From Paenibacillus hemerocallicola (lineage in GTDB: Bacteria > Bacillota > Bacilli > Paenibacillales > NBRC-103111), in NCBI RefSeq assembly GCF_006265175.1, contig NZ_VDCQ01000036.1, forward strand, positions 1-64,000: a DNA stretch of 64,000 nucleotides, written 5' to 3'. Positions 52,048 to 61,899 of the stretch are shown here, piece after piece (position 1 is the stretch's first letter; every line of letters begins with the position of its first letter). The translations under genes and the position numbers were made by a program. The notes under the pieces were generated by a model, which worked only from the letters and a program-made list of their open reading frames with translations, searched no databases and had not been told where the DNA came from.

Positions 52048-52923
52048 CTACTCCTGACGGACATAACGCTTGCGGAAATCTTTTGGCGTAAATCCGCTCT
52101 TTTCTTTAAACATTTTGTCGAAGTAATTAATGTTGCAAAACCCGCAAAGCTCGGCAATTTCCGAAATGGACCTTTCCTCGTCGAGCAGCAGCCGCTTGGC
52201 ATGATCGATGCGCAGCTGGATCAAATATTGAACGGGAGGCAGCCCGAAAACCTTTTTGAACAGGCTTGAAAAATAATAAAGGCTCATATTCACATTTTTA
52301 CAAACTTCCTCCATATATACTTTCTCGGCGAGATGCTCTTCCATATAGTCGATGGCCGGCTTCAGCCGCATGTATTGGTTTGCATACTGGTGGGGAGGGT
52401 TGCTGTTCAAATCTTGCTGGTATAACCGCAGCATGGGGACGATGATCCTGTACAGGCAAGAGAGAATGCTGTATTCGTGCCCCACTTGTTCCCGCGTGAA
52501 CTCCTGGTAAGCCTTCTCCATCTCGACATTCAGTTCCGTCCACAGCGGATGGGACTCGGCATACCGGTTGGCAACCTTGTTCGATCTGAGAAAAAGGGAC
52601 AGCAAGTGCCGGATTTCCAAGTTTTCCAATGTATACAACAGCGCTTTATCGAACACCATCCCTTGAATGACGCCGTTGACTCCGGGATAAGATATGACGG
52701 AATGAATTTGGCAGCTGTTGATAAAATAAATTTCGCCGGTTTCGGCGGTAAAGCTATGCTGATCGATTTGGATCTGAACCGGACCTTGTACGATTTTGAT
52801 CAGCTCAAAATGCTCATGCCAATGGGAAGCCACCAAAATATTGCGGTCCCGCTGCATGCTCATTTTGAACGGAAAACGCTTTCCTTCAAACGTCTCGATC
52901 TTCTTGTTTGCCGCAGCAAGCAT
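52048..52923 (-). CDS. AraC family transcriptional regulator (cupin-HTH)
   Basis: 291 aa. An N-terminal cupin with HWHEHFELIKIVQGPVQI and TGEIYFINSCQIHSV binds a small ligand. Two HTH motifs follow (VYMEEVCKNVNMSLYYFSSL; ISEIAELCGFCNINYFDKMF) and the family tail SGFTPKDFRKRY. ATG after GAGAGGGGG. Convergent with the GH30 gene, whose unit (47690-51922) it probably controls. The gap 52924-53181 holds no credible gene. Confidence 0.92.
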   Translation of the reverse strand: MLAAANKKIETFEGKRFPFKMSMQRDRNILVASHWHEHFELIKIVQGPVQIQIDQHSFTAETGEIYFINSCQIHSVISYPGVNGVIQGMVFDKALLYTLENLEIRHLLSLFLRSNKVANRYAESHPLWTELNVEMEKAYQEFTREQVGHEYSILSCLYRIIVPMLRLYQQDLNSNPPHQYANQYMRLKPAIDYMEEHLAEKVYMEEVCKNVNMSLYYFSSLFKKVFGLPPVQYLIQLRIDHAKRLLLDEERSISEIAELCGFCNINYFDKMFKEKSGFTPKDFRKRYVRQE

Positions 52924-53181
52924 GGCATGACCCCCTCTCGCGAGCTACAGGCTGCATTCTTATATTATATCACGAAATTGCCGGCGTTCTATGCGCCCGC
53001 ATGCTGAAATTTCAATCCCGCTCGCATGAAAAAACCTTCGAAGCCGCCGGAGAAGCGGAATCGAAGGTTTTGCGCCGTCAAGCTTTGACGTGCGGATGGG
53101 AAAGGCGTTCGAATCGTAAACTTTTGCAGTTTTACGAGGAATGCGTCCGCCTCTCCGAAGTCGGCCTGAGGCCATGCACGA

Positions 53182-54252
53182 TCAGCAGCTGCCGCCGATT
53201 CCGGGCAGCGCTTTGATTTGAATCCCGTGAGGGGTGGCGCCTACCTTGATGCGCTCCACGATTTGCCGCGTTTGCGTATCGATGACGGCTACCTCGTTGG
53301 AACCGCTGAGCGTGACGTATGCTTTCGTTTGCTGCCGGTTATAGGAAATGTGTCTGGCACCGGCCAGGTCGTTGATCGTCTGGATCGGCTTGCCGGTCGC
53401 CAAATCGACGAATGTGGCGGCGTTTCCTTCCATGGAGGTGACGACCGCGCTTAGACCGTCCTCGGCGATGACGACGTCGGTCGCGCCGGCGGCGACGGCG
53501 ATTTTCGATTCGAGCTTGCCGTCCTGCGTATTATAGATTTCCAACGTCCCGTCGCCGGCACTCGGCACGAACAGCTTCTTGCCGTCGTCGCTTACTTTGA
53601 CCGCGCGTGGCGTCTTGCCGGTCGGGATGGTCAGAACGGTCTGCTTCGTCTTCACATTGACGACATATACTTTGTTGTTCTCGTGATCGCTGACGTACAG
53701 CTTGTCTCCGAACAAGCTTAAGTAGTTCGTCTTGGCTCCGGTCCCGAGATCGATCGTACCGGCTTCCTTGCCTTCCTTCGTGTCTACGAGATAGATGAAC
53801 TGGTCGGCTACGGCCGCCACGTACAGCGTCTTGTTGTCCGGAGACAGCGCGAGGCCGTGCGGCATCGGGCCGACGGGTACTTCCTTCGTAACCTTGAGCG
53901 TCTGCGTATTGATAATGGAGACCGTGCTGCTGTTCATATTGGCCGCGTACGCTTCGCGCATCGTGCTGGAAAATACGACGGTCGAGGGAGCCTCGGACAG
54001 CTTGACCGTTCCGACGACTTTCCCGGTAGGGACGTCGATGACGGACAGATTGTTTTCCTTCTCGCTCGGCACGTAAAATTGGACGGCCGTCAATTTGCCC
54101 GCATCGGTTTGTACCGTTGCCGACGCTTCGCCCGTTTTGCCGCCGCCGGCCGCAAGCCGCGCCTTGGCCTGTTCTTTCGTCTCCATGGCGCAGCCGCCTA
54201 GCAATATCGATACTATCAAAGCCGCCGCCGCCATTTTTTTCTTGTGTCTCAT
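53182..54252 (-). CDS. YVTN-type beta-propeller lipoprotein
   Basis: 356 aa. Lipobox LLGGC (Cys21), short linker, then seven-bladed propeller repeats of the YVTN/SMP-30 kind (LSVIDVPTGKVVGTVKLSEA, VSIINTQTLKVTKEVPVG, GPMPHGLALSPDNKTLYVAA). The last residues are GGSC, an unusual C-terminal Cys. Such propellers serve as binding or scaffolding proteins on the outer face of the membrane. It is divergent from the rhodanese-TusA-TsuA operon by 136 bp, suggesting a role in extracellular sulfur handling, though nothing in the sequence proves it. Confidence 0.85.
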   Translation of the reverse strand: MRHKKKMAAAALIVSILLGGCAMETKEQAKARLAAGGGKTGEASATVQTDAGKLTAVQFYVPSEKENNLSVIDVPTGKVVGTVKLSEAPSTVVFSSTMREAYAANMNSSTVSIINTQTLKVTKEVPVGPMPHGLALSPDNKTLYVAAVADQFIYLVDTKEGKEAGTIDLGTGAKTNYLSLFGDKLYVSDHENNKVYVVNVKTKQTVLTIPTGKTPRAVKVSDDGKKLFVPSAGDGTLEIYNTQDGKLESKIAVAAGATDVVIAEDGLSAVVTSMEGNAATFVDLATGKPIQTINDLAGARHISYNRQQTKAYVTLSGSNEVAVIDTQTRQIVERIKVGATPHGIQIKALPGIGGSC

Positions 54253-54388
54253 CTTGTACTCTCCTGCCCCGTTCTCGTTGGTATGTCCGAAAAATTAAAC
54301 CTTGTAAATCACTAGGGATAGATGTATTATACAGTGGAACTCATATTTGTGGCAAGACGCTTACGACACGGAGGGGAGAAAGATAGTT

Positions 54389-55354
54389 ATGAAAAGCAAA
54401 TTGGCACTTATTTCCTTGGTTCTTCTGGCAGGGATTACGGCCGCCTGCGGCAACAAGCCCGAGAGCAGTCCGACGAACGCGTCCGGAGGCGCGAGCGGCA
54501 ATAAACCGGTACAAGAGGCGAAGGCGCCCGATACGTACCCGAATGCGCAACTGCTCGCCGACGTAAAGTGGGTCGAGGACAACATCAAGGACGGCAAGGT
54601 GAAAATTATCGACGCCCGTTCGAAGGGCTACGAGCAAGGACATATTCCGGGAGCGGTCTCGATCAACTCGGGTCTGCTGAAAGATTCCAAAAACCAGACG
54701 ATCATTTCTAAGGAAGCTTTTACGGAGCTGTTCCAGAAAGCCGGCATCAACAGCGACACGACCGTGCTCGTCTACGACGAAGGCGGCGCCGGCAACGGCG
54801 CGACGCGCATTTTCTACGGACTGGAATATTACGGCTTGAAAGATAAAGTGAAAGTATTGAACGGCGGCTATTTGGCTTGGACGAACGCCGGCAAAGAAGT
54901 ATCGACCGATACGCCGACCGTGGCCAAAGGAAACTTCACGGCTCAGCCGAATGAAAACCTGATCACGACGAAAGCCCAACTGCTGTCCGCCAATTTGGCG
55001 CAGTGCACGCTGCTCGACACGCGTTCCAGTAAGGAATATACTGGAGAAGACCTGCGCGGCAACAAGAACGGTGGCCACGTGAACGGTGCGATCAATACGG
55101 AGTGGAGCGAAGCGATTGACCAAAACCCGACAGACGGGGTGCCGAAATTCAAAAGCTTCAAAGATTTGAACGCGATCTATACGAAGGCCGGAGTAACCGA
55201 TAAGGACAAGACGATTATTCCGTATTGCCAGACGAATATTCGCGGCGCGCATTCCTATTTTACACTACGTCTGCTCGGATTTAAAGATGTTCGCCCTTAT
55301 GAAGGCTCCATGGCGGAATGGGCCAATAGCGACGACGCTCCATTGGTGAAATAA
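54389..55354 (+). CDS. Tandem rhodanese lipoprotein (sulfurtransferase)
   Basis: 321 aa, exported and lipidated at Cys20 (TAAC). Two rhodanese domains: the first is the usual inactive one (VLVYDEGGAGNGATRIFYGL, no Cys), the second has the active-site loop PYCQTNIRGAHSY with Cys280. The family moves a sulfane sulfur between thiosulfate or mercaptopyruvate and an acceptor such as cyanide or thiols. Location outside the membrane, next to a thiosulfate importer, suggests processing of extracellular sulfur compounds. Preceded by GGAGGGGAG. Confidence 0.9.
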   Translation: MKSKLALISLVLLAGITAACGNKPESSPTNASGGASGNKPVQEAKAPDTYPNAQLLADVKWVEDNIKDGKVKIIDARSKGYEQGHIPGAVSINSGLLKDSKNQTIISKEAFTELFQKAGINSDTTVLVYDEGGAGNGATRIFYGLEYYGLKDKVKVLNGGYLAWTNAGKEVSTDTPTVAKGNFTAQPNENLITTKAQLLSANLAQCTLLDTRSSKEYTGEDLRGNKNGGHVNGAINTEWSEAIDQNPTDGVPKFKSFKDLNAIYTKAGVTDKDKTIIPYCQTNIRGAHSYFTLRLLGFKDVRPYEGSMAEWANSDDAPLVK

Positions 55355-55369
55355 AGGAGGATTGCCGGC

Positions 55370-55765
55370 ATGGCAGAGCGGATCGAGAACATTTCCCACC
55401 TGGATTGGCGGGAGCTGAAGGAAGCGTTGGAGGATACAGGCCGGGCGGCGATCGTAATCGACGTCCGGGAGCCGGAGGAATACGAGGAAGCGCATATTTC
55501 CGGCCTGCCGCTCATTCCGATGGGCGACATTATCGATTGGACGGAGCGGCTTGACCCCGAGCGGGAGTACGTATTCGTCTGCAGAAGCGGACGGAGAAGC
55601 TTCGAGGTCGCCAAATATTTTCAGAACAACGGCTTTGCCAATGTGCACAATTTTGCCGGAGGCATGTTAAGCTGGGCAGGGGAAGGAAATGCGACGGAAG
55701 CCGGCCCAGCCGAGCCGATCGATAGCTACGGACTGGACAAAACGGAAGGGGAGAACAACCAATGA
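55370..55765 (+). CDS. Single-domain rhodanese, cytosolic
   Basis: 131 aa. One rhodanese fold with catalytic loop CRSGRRS (Cys71) and the opening IDVREPEEYEEAHISGLPLI. The C-terminal 25 residues are an acidic extension. Likely takes sulfane sulfur from imported thiosulfate or a persulfide and passes it to the TusA-like protein, whose gene overlaps by 4 bp (ATGA). ATG after AAAGGAGG. Confidence 0.93.
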   Translation: MAERIENISHLDWRELKEALEDTGRAAIVIDVREPEEYEEAHISGLPLIPMGDIIDWTERLDPEREYVFVCRSGRRSFEVAKYFQNNGFANVHNFAGGMLSWAGEGNATEAGPAEPIDSYGLDKTEGENNQ

Positions 55766-56022
55766 GCCTCAACGAACAGCAGCTTCTCGAATTGAAACCG
55801 GATCATGTCGTAGACGCGATCGGCGAAGTTTGCCCTCACACGCTCAATCTGGCTTTGGCCGGTTTGAAGAAGGCGAAGCCCGGGGAAATCGTCGTGGAGA
55901 TTACCGACCACAGCATCGCGACGAAGACGATTCCGGCCGCGGTCAAAATGAATAAAATCGGAGAATTTTTGGGTGTCGCGAAAAAAGGCGGCCAATATCA
56001 CATCTTCGTCAAGAAATCATAA
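55762..56022 (+). CDS. tsuB: TusA/TsuB-like sulfur carrier
   Basis: 86 aa TusA-family fold with the signature EVCPHTLNLALAGLKK, Cys24 and Pro25. TusA proteins relay sulfur as a persulfide. When paired with a YeeE/TsuA transporter, as here, the small protein is called TsuB (YeeD) and supports thiosulfate uptake. The symbol is given on that context. Confidence 0.85.
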   Translation: MSLNEQQLLELKPDHVVDAIGEVCPHTLNLALAGLKKAKPGEIVVEITDHSIATKTIPAAVKMNKIGEFLGVAKKGGQYHIFVKKS

Positions 56023-56046
56023 AGCTCATAAGGATGGTTGGCAGTA

Positions 56047-57165
56047 ATGGCTTACACATGGGACGTCTTTTTGCTGGCTGCTTTCTTCGGCTTTGCATAC
56101 GGCTTTTTGCTGCAAAAGGCGGATTTTTGTTTTGTCGCTTCGATACGCGACTGGATCAGCGTCCGGGACACGCGCATTTTGAACGGCGTGCTCGTCCTCA
56201 TGGCTACGGCGCTGCTCGGATGGGCGATCGTGCTTACGACCGGCGCCAAAGGGATCGCGGACGTATGGACCGTGCCGATCGGCGGAGCGAACCTGCTCGG
56301 CGGATTGTTGTTCGGCATCGGGATGACCATTGCCGGCGGCTGCGGATCCGGTACTTTGTACCGGTGCGGAATGGGCTATGTGCAGTTTTGGATCGTGCTC
56401 GTATTTGCGATCGCCGGCAATCTGTTGTTCGCGCTCGTGTATGATCCGTGGGGACGCGACGTCATCGAACCGATGACGGTGGTAGATTCCGGGTATTCGC
56501 TGTACAGTCTGCCGCTGCCGGTTTACGCGATTCCTATCGCGATCGTCCTCGTCATGGTCGGAATCGCCATCGCCCGCTTCGGGGTCCGCGGCTTCGCCCA
56601 AGGGTTCAAGAGCGCCCTGACGGATTGGGAGGGCAACCCGTTCAAGCAGTCGCACTGGGATATCCGCCTCGTCGCGTTCCTGATCGGCGTCGTCGCTACC
56701 GTCCAATTCGCGCTAATGTCCAACGTCGGCATCACCGGCCCGGAGACGCGCATCGGAGCGGTTGCGGTCGCCCAGCTGTTCGGAGACGACTTCGTATTCA
56801 ACAATACGTATTTGAACGCATTGTTCGCCGATTTTCCGAAAGTCGGGCTCGGACCGGAGGAAACGCTCGTTATTTTCCTCGTCATCGGCTCGATGTCCGC
56901 CGCTTTGCTGAGCGGGAGCTTCAAGCTGCGCTACCCGCGCAGATCCCGTCTGCCTGCCGCCATCTTCGGCGGATTGCTGATGGGCGTCTCGTCCCGGATC
57001 GCGCCGGGCTGCAATATCGCCAATGTCATTACCGGCGTAGGCGGCCTGTCGATCAGCAGCGTGCTCGTGCTGATCGGGATGATCGCCGGTATATTCATCG
57101 TCGTGGCGTACGTGTTCAAAATGCCGCTGATGCTGTTTCAGAAGGACGATTCGTTCGGCGCATAA
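56047..57165 (+). CDS. tsuA: Thiosulfate transporter, YeeE/YedE (TsuA) family
   Basis: 372 aa, nine or so membrane helices. The conserved cysteines that bind and pass thiosulfate are present: Cys99 and Cys107 in IAGGCGSGTLYRCGMG, and Cys322 in RIAPGCNIAN. ATG 56047 is 9 nt after AGGATGG; TTG 56038 overlaps the site. Last gene of the four-gene sulfur operon and followed by a terminator. Confidence 0.9.
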   Translation: MAYTWDVFLLAAFFGFAYGFLLQKADFCFVASIRDWISVRDTRILNGVLVLMATALLGWAIVLTTGAKGIADVWTVPIGGANLLGGLLFGIGMTIAGGCGSGTLYRCGMGYVQFWIVLVFAIAGNLLFALVYDPWGRDVIEPMTVVDSGYSLYSLPLPVYAIPIAIVLVMVGIAIARFGVRGFAQGFKSALTDWEGNPFKQSHWDIRLVAFLIGVVATVQFALMSNVGITGPETRIGAVAVAQLFGDDFVFNNTYLNALFADFPKVGLGPEETLVIFLVIGSMSAALLSGSFKLRYPRRSRLPAAIFGGLLMGVSSRIAPGCNIANVITGVGGLSISSVLVLIGMIAGIFIVVAYVFKMPLMLFQKDDSFGA

Positions 57166-57185
57166 GCTCGAATAAGCAATAAAGT

Positions 57186-57216
57186 TCCCCGGATGCGGTG
57201 CATTCGGGGATTTTTG
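57186..57216 (+). terminator. Terminator after sulfur operon
   Basis: TCCCCGGATG pairs with CATTCGGGGA (one G-T pair) across CGGTG and is followed by five T. Confidence 0.85.
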
Positions 57217-57356
57217 TCGTCCTTGCCGTTCAAAAATCGGAGAATTATCCAAATAGTCATAGTACGGTTCATTGTGCAACGAGGCGTATGGCACTAAGCT
57301 AAATATAGGCAATATTGAAGGATTTGACTGTGTGCGGAATGAGGAGGAAGGAACAG

Positions 57357-59831
57357 ATGAGCGAGGTACGGAGGAAGGAACGCGATCTTCAACGGGTTAC
57401 GCTGGAAATGAGCCTGAAGCCCTTTAAAAGCATGGAGCCGCAGGCGATAGAGGCCGTGTGCGCGGAGGTGCTCCGGCAATGGCAGCCGTTGGTCGGTATG
57501 GCGGATAGTTGCTCCATGCTGCTGTGGATAGCGGACGGCAGCGAAATTTTGACATGGGACGGCGATTTGCGGCGGGAAATCGAATGGGCGCGCTACATCG
57601 GGTTCGCCAATGAAGAATGCTTCGGACATATAAAGGATCGCAGCGATCCGAAAATCGCGATCCCGTATATCGAGAATCCGGCCCGAATCACCTATGGGGA
57701 TTTGCAAACGATCGTCGCAACCTTCAAACGGATCGCCGCGGAACGATACGGCGCCCGCATGGAAGTAGGCGCGACCTTTGACGCGGGCCCGGAATTCGCC
57801 TATTCCGATTTCAAATACAAGCTGCACCCCGAAATCAATCGCGCCGAGCTGGGCGGGCAATTTATATCGCTCAAAGCCGATTATACGGTCGTATGCAGCT
57901 GGTCCAGCCTGAGGGCGGACGATGTCCGTTATGCCGCTTATCCGGACGGCATTCCCGAAGGCACGCCTTTCGGACAGTTTCTTGGCCGGCAGTGCGCCAG
58001 CTTCTTGCCCACGCTCGGCTTCGATTATATTTGGTTTTCCAACGGTTTTGCGCTGTCCTACTTTCCATGGACGTATTTGGGCGCCAATTATAACGGGACG
58101 CAGCTGCCGCTCGCCGATTACCGCGAGCTGGCGGACAAAATGATGTCGTTCTGGGACGCGTTCAAGCGGGAATGCCCGGACTACCGGACGGAGCTGCGCG
58201 GAACGAATTACGGCACAGGGATGGATTTGGCCAAAGACTGCATCCCGATGCTTGCGCTTTACGACAAAAAGTATATCGAGCTTCCTCCGCCGAATTCGCC
58301 ATGGGGAGCGCTTAACTTCGACTTTGGCCTGGAGATGACGGGTTACATGTCGCGGATCGCGCATTTGCCGGGTAAAACATACCCGTACCGGTTTTATGCC
58401 AACGACCCGTGGTTTTGGCAAAATCCGTGGCGGGATTTGTACGACCGAGAGCCGCACGACATTTATTGTCCGTTATCCGCTGCCCGCGTAAATGCGGAGG
58501 GACTTCTGGAAAGCCCCGGTATCGTAGAAATATTGACAATCGATACGGAAAAGGGGGAGCTGCTGGAGGACTGCCCGATGGAGATCGTACCGCATATCAA
58601 ACGGGCCTTCAAGGATGCGCCGGATGAGCCGGGGCTGCTGACATGGGTATATCCGTTCCGCGAGCTGCACGAGACGATGGCCGAATCGTCCGGGAATGCG
58701 CCTGACGCCTTTTTCAACGATTGGTTCGTCCGCCATGCCATTAATCAAGGGCTGCCGGTCAATACCGTGCTCAGTACGGACAATTTGTACGCCATGGAGG
58801 CTTCGGCCATCCGCAAGCTCGCGGATACGATCTTGTTTACGTCGGCGTTTTGGGTGAAGGGAAAGCCGGCGCAGCTTATCGCGGACTATGTGCGGGGCGG
58901 GGGCAAGGTGTTGCTGTACGGCGCCGTCGAAGATCCTTTGCTGCTGGAGCTGTTGAATCTGGACATGTCGCACGGTCTGGAGGGCGACTTTGCGTTAAGC
59001 GTGAATTTGCCGGAGGATACGATCGCGATGGAGGCGGAGAACGAGAAGACGGAGTGCCATTCGCTCCGGCACGAGCCCCTATTGTCCGGCGGGGGGCTGC
59101 GCGAAGTCGTCCGCGATTCGGCCGATCCTTACACGGCGATAGGTGCCGTGGCCACTCAGAACGGGCAGGAACGCGCATTTGCGGTCAGCAGATCGGCACC
59201 CGAGTGGAGCGGCGGACGGATCGGCTGGATACGGGGCTCGCTGCCGATCAAGCCCGCAGGCGTAACGCATTTGCCTAGACGGCAGGAGCCGGAGTTTACG
59301 GACTCCTCGGTCATCGCCCGATATATGCTCGCCCATTTCGGCTACACGCTATTGCAGTCGAAGCACGAGCGCAATGCCAGCTCTGCGCTGTCTTTCGTTT
59401 CCAGGCACGACAATGCGTATCTGTTCACGGGCTGCAAGCAGGACACTTCGGTATCGCTGCGGATGCGTTTCCCGGATGGCGTACCCGTCATTACGGGGCA
59501 GACCGCTGTTATGGGCGTCGGAGCCTCGACGGTAGCGTTCGATCGTACGTTCCATGACGAGTGCCGCGTCTTCGTGAACCAGTCGGAGTCGTCCCGCGTA
59601 ACGTGCCGGGAAAATCAGCCGTTCCCGACGCCGAGCAAGCGTGCCGTTCGCCAAATTACGGTATCCAATCTGCGCAGCGCGGACGTGACGATATATCCGC
59701 CGCTCGCGGCTTTGCGGTCCGGGAGAGTGGAAGTGAAGAACGGCAATACGTATTTGGACCTGTCCGGAAACGGATCGGATAACCGGATCCGGTTAAGCGA
59801 AATTACCGGAACGATCGATATTTCCTGGTAA
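57357..59831 (+). CDS. Large cytosolic protein of unknown function, GH-like
   Basis: 824 aa, no signal peptide and no recognised family motif. The first 450 residues look like a TIM-barrel glycoside hydrolase (FDYIWFSNGFALSYFPWTYL, YRTELRGTNYGTGMDLAKDC). Residues about 480-580 resemble the GATase-like trimerisation domain of GH42 enzymes (LADTILFTSAFWVKGKPAQL, VRGGGKVLLYG). The C-terminal part is beta-rich. ATG 57357 after GAGGAGGAAGGA. It precedes an FAD oxidoreductase after a terminator. A glycosidase role is a guess from fold-like features. Confidence 0.65.
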   Translation: MSEVRRKERDLQRVTLEMSLKPFKSMEPQAIEAVCAEVLRQWQPLVGMADSCSMLLWIADGSEILTWDGDLRREIEWARYIGFANEECFGHIKDRSDPKIAIPYIENPARITYGDLQTIVATFKRIAAERYGARMEVGATFDAGPEFAYSDFKYKLHPEINRAELGGQFISLKADYTVVCSWSSLRADDVRYAAYPDGIPEGTPFGQFLGRQCASFLPTLGFDYIWFSNGFALSYFPWTYLGANYNGTQLPLADYRELADKMMSFWDAFKRECPDYRTELRGTNYGTGMDLAKDCIPMLALYDKKYIELPPPNSPWGALNFDFGLEMTGYMSRIAHLPGKTYPYRFYANDPWFWQNPWRDLYDREPHDIYCPLSAARVNAEGLLESPGIVEILTIDTEKGELLEDCPMEIVPHIKRAFKDAPDEPGLLTWVYPFRELHETMAESSGNAPDAFFNDWFVRHAINQGLPVNTVLSTDNLYAMEASAIRKLADTILFTSAFWVKGKPAQLIADYVRGGGKVLLYGAVEDPLLLELLNLDMSHGLEGDFALSVNLPEDTIAMEAENEKTECHSLRHEPLLSGGGLREVVRDSADPYTAIGAVATQNGQERAFAVSRSAPEWSGGRIGWIRGSLPIKPAGVTHLPRRQEPEFTDSSVIARYMLAHFGYTLLQSKHERNASSALSFVSRHDNAYLFTGCKQDTSVSLRMRFPDGVPVITGQTAVMGVGASTVAFDRTFHDECRVFVNQSESSRVTCRENQPFPTPSKRAVRQITVSNLRSADVTIYPPLAALRSGRVEVKNGNTYLDLSGNGSDNRIRLSEITGTIDISW

Positions 59832-59860
59832 TCCATACCGCGATGCTGTTGCTTCACGGC

Positions 59861-59900
59861 AAAACCGCTCGTTTCCCATTGTGGGGAACGGGCGGTTTTT
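59861..59900 (+). terminator. Terminator after the 824-aa gene
   Basis: AAAACCGCTCGTTTCCC pairs with GGGGAACGGGCGGTTTT with minor mismatches and ends in five T. Confidence 0.85.
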
Positions 59901-60053
59901 ATATTTTCCCGTGTCCGTTTAATTTTGTATACAATCGGATTTAAAAGAAGGCATTTCAAAACGGCGGCCGGTTCTTTATGATGGAGGTAAGCATCCGGGA
60001 TGGCAGCGCGCGGCCTCCCGCAATGCGCAACCATGATATTGGAGGATACCGGC

Positions 60054-61886
60054 TTGAAACCGAATATAGCGAACGGCACCCGGACGGTGCTCAGCACGCA
60101 GCTTTTTATCGCGGGCGGGGGAATGGCGGGCGTGGCGGCGGCATTGGCCGCGGCGCGCAACGGAGCCAAGGTGATTTTGTGCCAGGATCGTCCCGTATTG
60201 GGCGGAAACGCTTCTTCCGAGGTCCGTATGCACGTGTCGGGCTCGTCGACGAGGGGAAGGGAGCTGCAGACGGAGTCGAGGGAGAGCGGCATATTGGAGG
60301 AAATCATGCTCGAATGCGCGGTTCGCAATCCGCAGAGCAGCGCTTCCATGCTGGATTTGATTTTGTACGAAAAATGCCGCGCCGAACCGAATTTGACGCT
60401 GCTGCTCAATACTACCGTCGTCGGGGCAAGCATGGACGGCGACCGGATCGTATCCGTGTATGCGAACCGGGAAAGCACGGAGGACGGCTTCGACATATTC
60501 GCGGACATGTTCGTCGACAGCACGGGAGACGGACGGCTCGGCAAAGAGGCCGGGGCGCCGTACATGACCGGACGGGAAGCTTCCGAAGATATCGCGGAAT
60601 CGGAAGGCCGCAGCGTTCGGGACGAATACAGTCTAGGATCCACGCTGCTGTTTACGGCCAAAGATATGGGCAAGCCGATGCCGTTCATACCGCCGTCTTG
60701 GGTACGCTCGTTTACCGAGGAGGATCTGAAGTTCCGTCCCCATCACTCCTGGGAATACGGGTACTGGTGGGTAGAATTCGGAGGCATGCTGGATACGATC
60801 AAGGATAACGAAACGATCCGCGACGAGCTGCTGGCCATTATGCTCGGCGTATGGGATCATATTAAAAACAGCGGCGATCATCCGCAATCGGAGAACTGGG
60901 CGCTGGACTGGTTCGGTTTCCTGCCGGGCAAGAGGGAATCGCGCCGTTTCATCGGCAAGCATATACTGAATCGGAACGATCTGGAGCTGGCTGTAGATTT
61001 CGAAGATACGATCGCGTACGGCGGATGGTCCATCGACACGCATCCTCCCGGGGGCATCGATGCCAAGGACGTGAAGCCGTGCGATCAACCGCTTACCCCC
61101 TACATGTACGGCATACCGTTAAGGGCGCTCGTCAGCGCCAAGATCGAAAACTTGATGTTTGCCGGCAGAAATATGTCGGCTACCCATCTCGCTTTCGCCA
61201 GCACTCGGGTCATGGCAACCTGCGCGGTGATGGGAGAAGGCCTGGGAACATTCGCTGCGGCAGCGCTGAGGAAGCGATTAAGCTTGCCGGAAGCATGCAT
61301 GGATAAGGCGATGATCCATGAAACCCAACAACAGCTGCTGCGACAAGGCGCTTATTTGCCCGGCAGGCTGCTGGAGGATCGAAATCTTGCCGCCGAGGCG
61401 AAAGTAAGCGCTTCCTCGGAGCAGCCGGAAGGAGCGGCCGCTCAAGTCGTGGACCGGCATACGCGCACCGTATCGGGCCCTCTCGGCGTACGTCCGGACC
61501 TGACCTCGCCGGGTACGCACCGTTGGATGTCCGAGCCGACCGATCCGTCTCCTTGGCTGGCATTCAGCTGGTCCGAGCCGGTGGACATCGGCAGCATTAC
61601 GGTCGTGCTGGACAGCGGGCTTCATCGTCCGCTGGCGCTGACGCACCAGAGCTCGGCGCGAGCCAAAATGCGATGGGGGGCGCAGCCCGAGACGCTGAAG
61701 GAGCTCAGACTTGTTGCCGAGCACGTCGACGGACAGACGAGCGAAGTCGCTCACGTCCGGGACAATTACAAGCGGCAGCTGGAGTTCGTCGTCGACTTGA
61801 CCGCGGTGAAGCGATTGCGTCTGGAAGCGATCGAGACGAACGGACTCGATCATGCGAGAGTGGTGGAAATTCGCTGCAGGCCTTAG
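60054..61886 (+). CDS. FAD-dependent oxidoreductase with C-terminal discoidin-like domain
   Basis: 610 aa. The FAD-binding GGGMAG is at residues 21-26 ([20 protein letters not shown]), [16 protein letters not shown] follows, and [19 protein letters not shown] and [20 protein letters not shown] are typical of the FAD_oxidored (PF12831) family found in carbohydrate clusters. The last 170 residues ([20 protein letters not shown] onward) resemble an F5/8-type carbohydrate-binding fold, unusual for a cytosolic enzyme. TTG 60054 chosen because GGAGGA (60041-60046) is 7 nt upstream; upstream ATGs lack this. Substrate unknown. Confidence 0.8.
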   Translation: MKPNIANGTRTVLSTQLFIAGGGMAGVAAALAAARNGAKVILCQDRPVLGGNASSEVRMHVSGSSTRGRELQTESRESGILEEIMLECAVRNPQSSASMLDLILYEKCRAEPNLTLLLNTTVVGASMDGDRIVSVYANRESTEDGFDIFADMFVDSTGDGRLGKEAGAPYMTGREASEDIAESEGRSVRDEYSLGSTLLFTAKDMGKPMPFIPPSWVRSFTEEDLKFRPHHSWEYGYWWVEFGGMLDTIKDNETIRDELLAIMLGVWDHIKNSGDHPQSENWALDWFGFLPGKRESRRFIGKHILNRNDLELAVDFEDTIAYGGWSIDTHPPGGIDAKDVKPCDQPLTPYMYGIPLRALVSAKIENLMFAGRNMSATHLAFASTRVMATCAVMGEGLGTFAAAALRKRLSLPEACMDKAMIHETQQQLLRQGAYLPGRLLEDRNLAAEAKVSASSEQPEGAAAQVVDRHTRTVSGPLGVRPDLTSPGTHRWMSEPTDPSPWLAFSWSEPVDIGSITVVLDSGLHRPLALTHQSSARAKMRWGAQPETLKELRLVAEHVDGQTSEVAHVRDNYKRQLEFVVDLTAVKRLRLEAIETNGLDHARVVEIRCRP

Positions 61887-61899
61887 ACCCTGTGCGTTT

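Noticed and set aside
52908-53216. Small gene on the plus strand between the AraC and propeller genes
   Set aside because: No ribosome site, no domain, and the frame overlaps the ends or upstream regions of two well-supported minus-strand genes.
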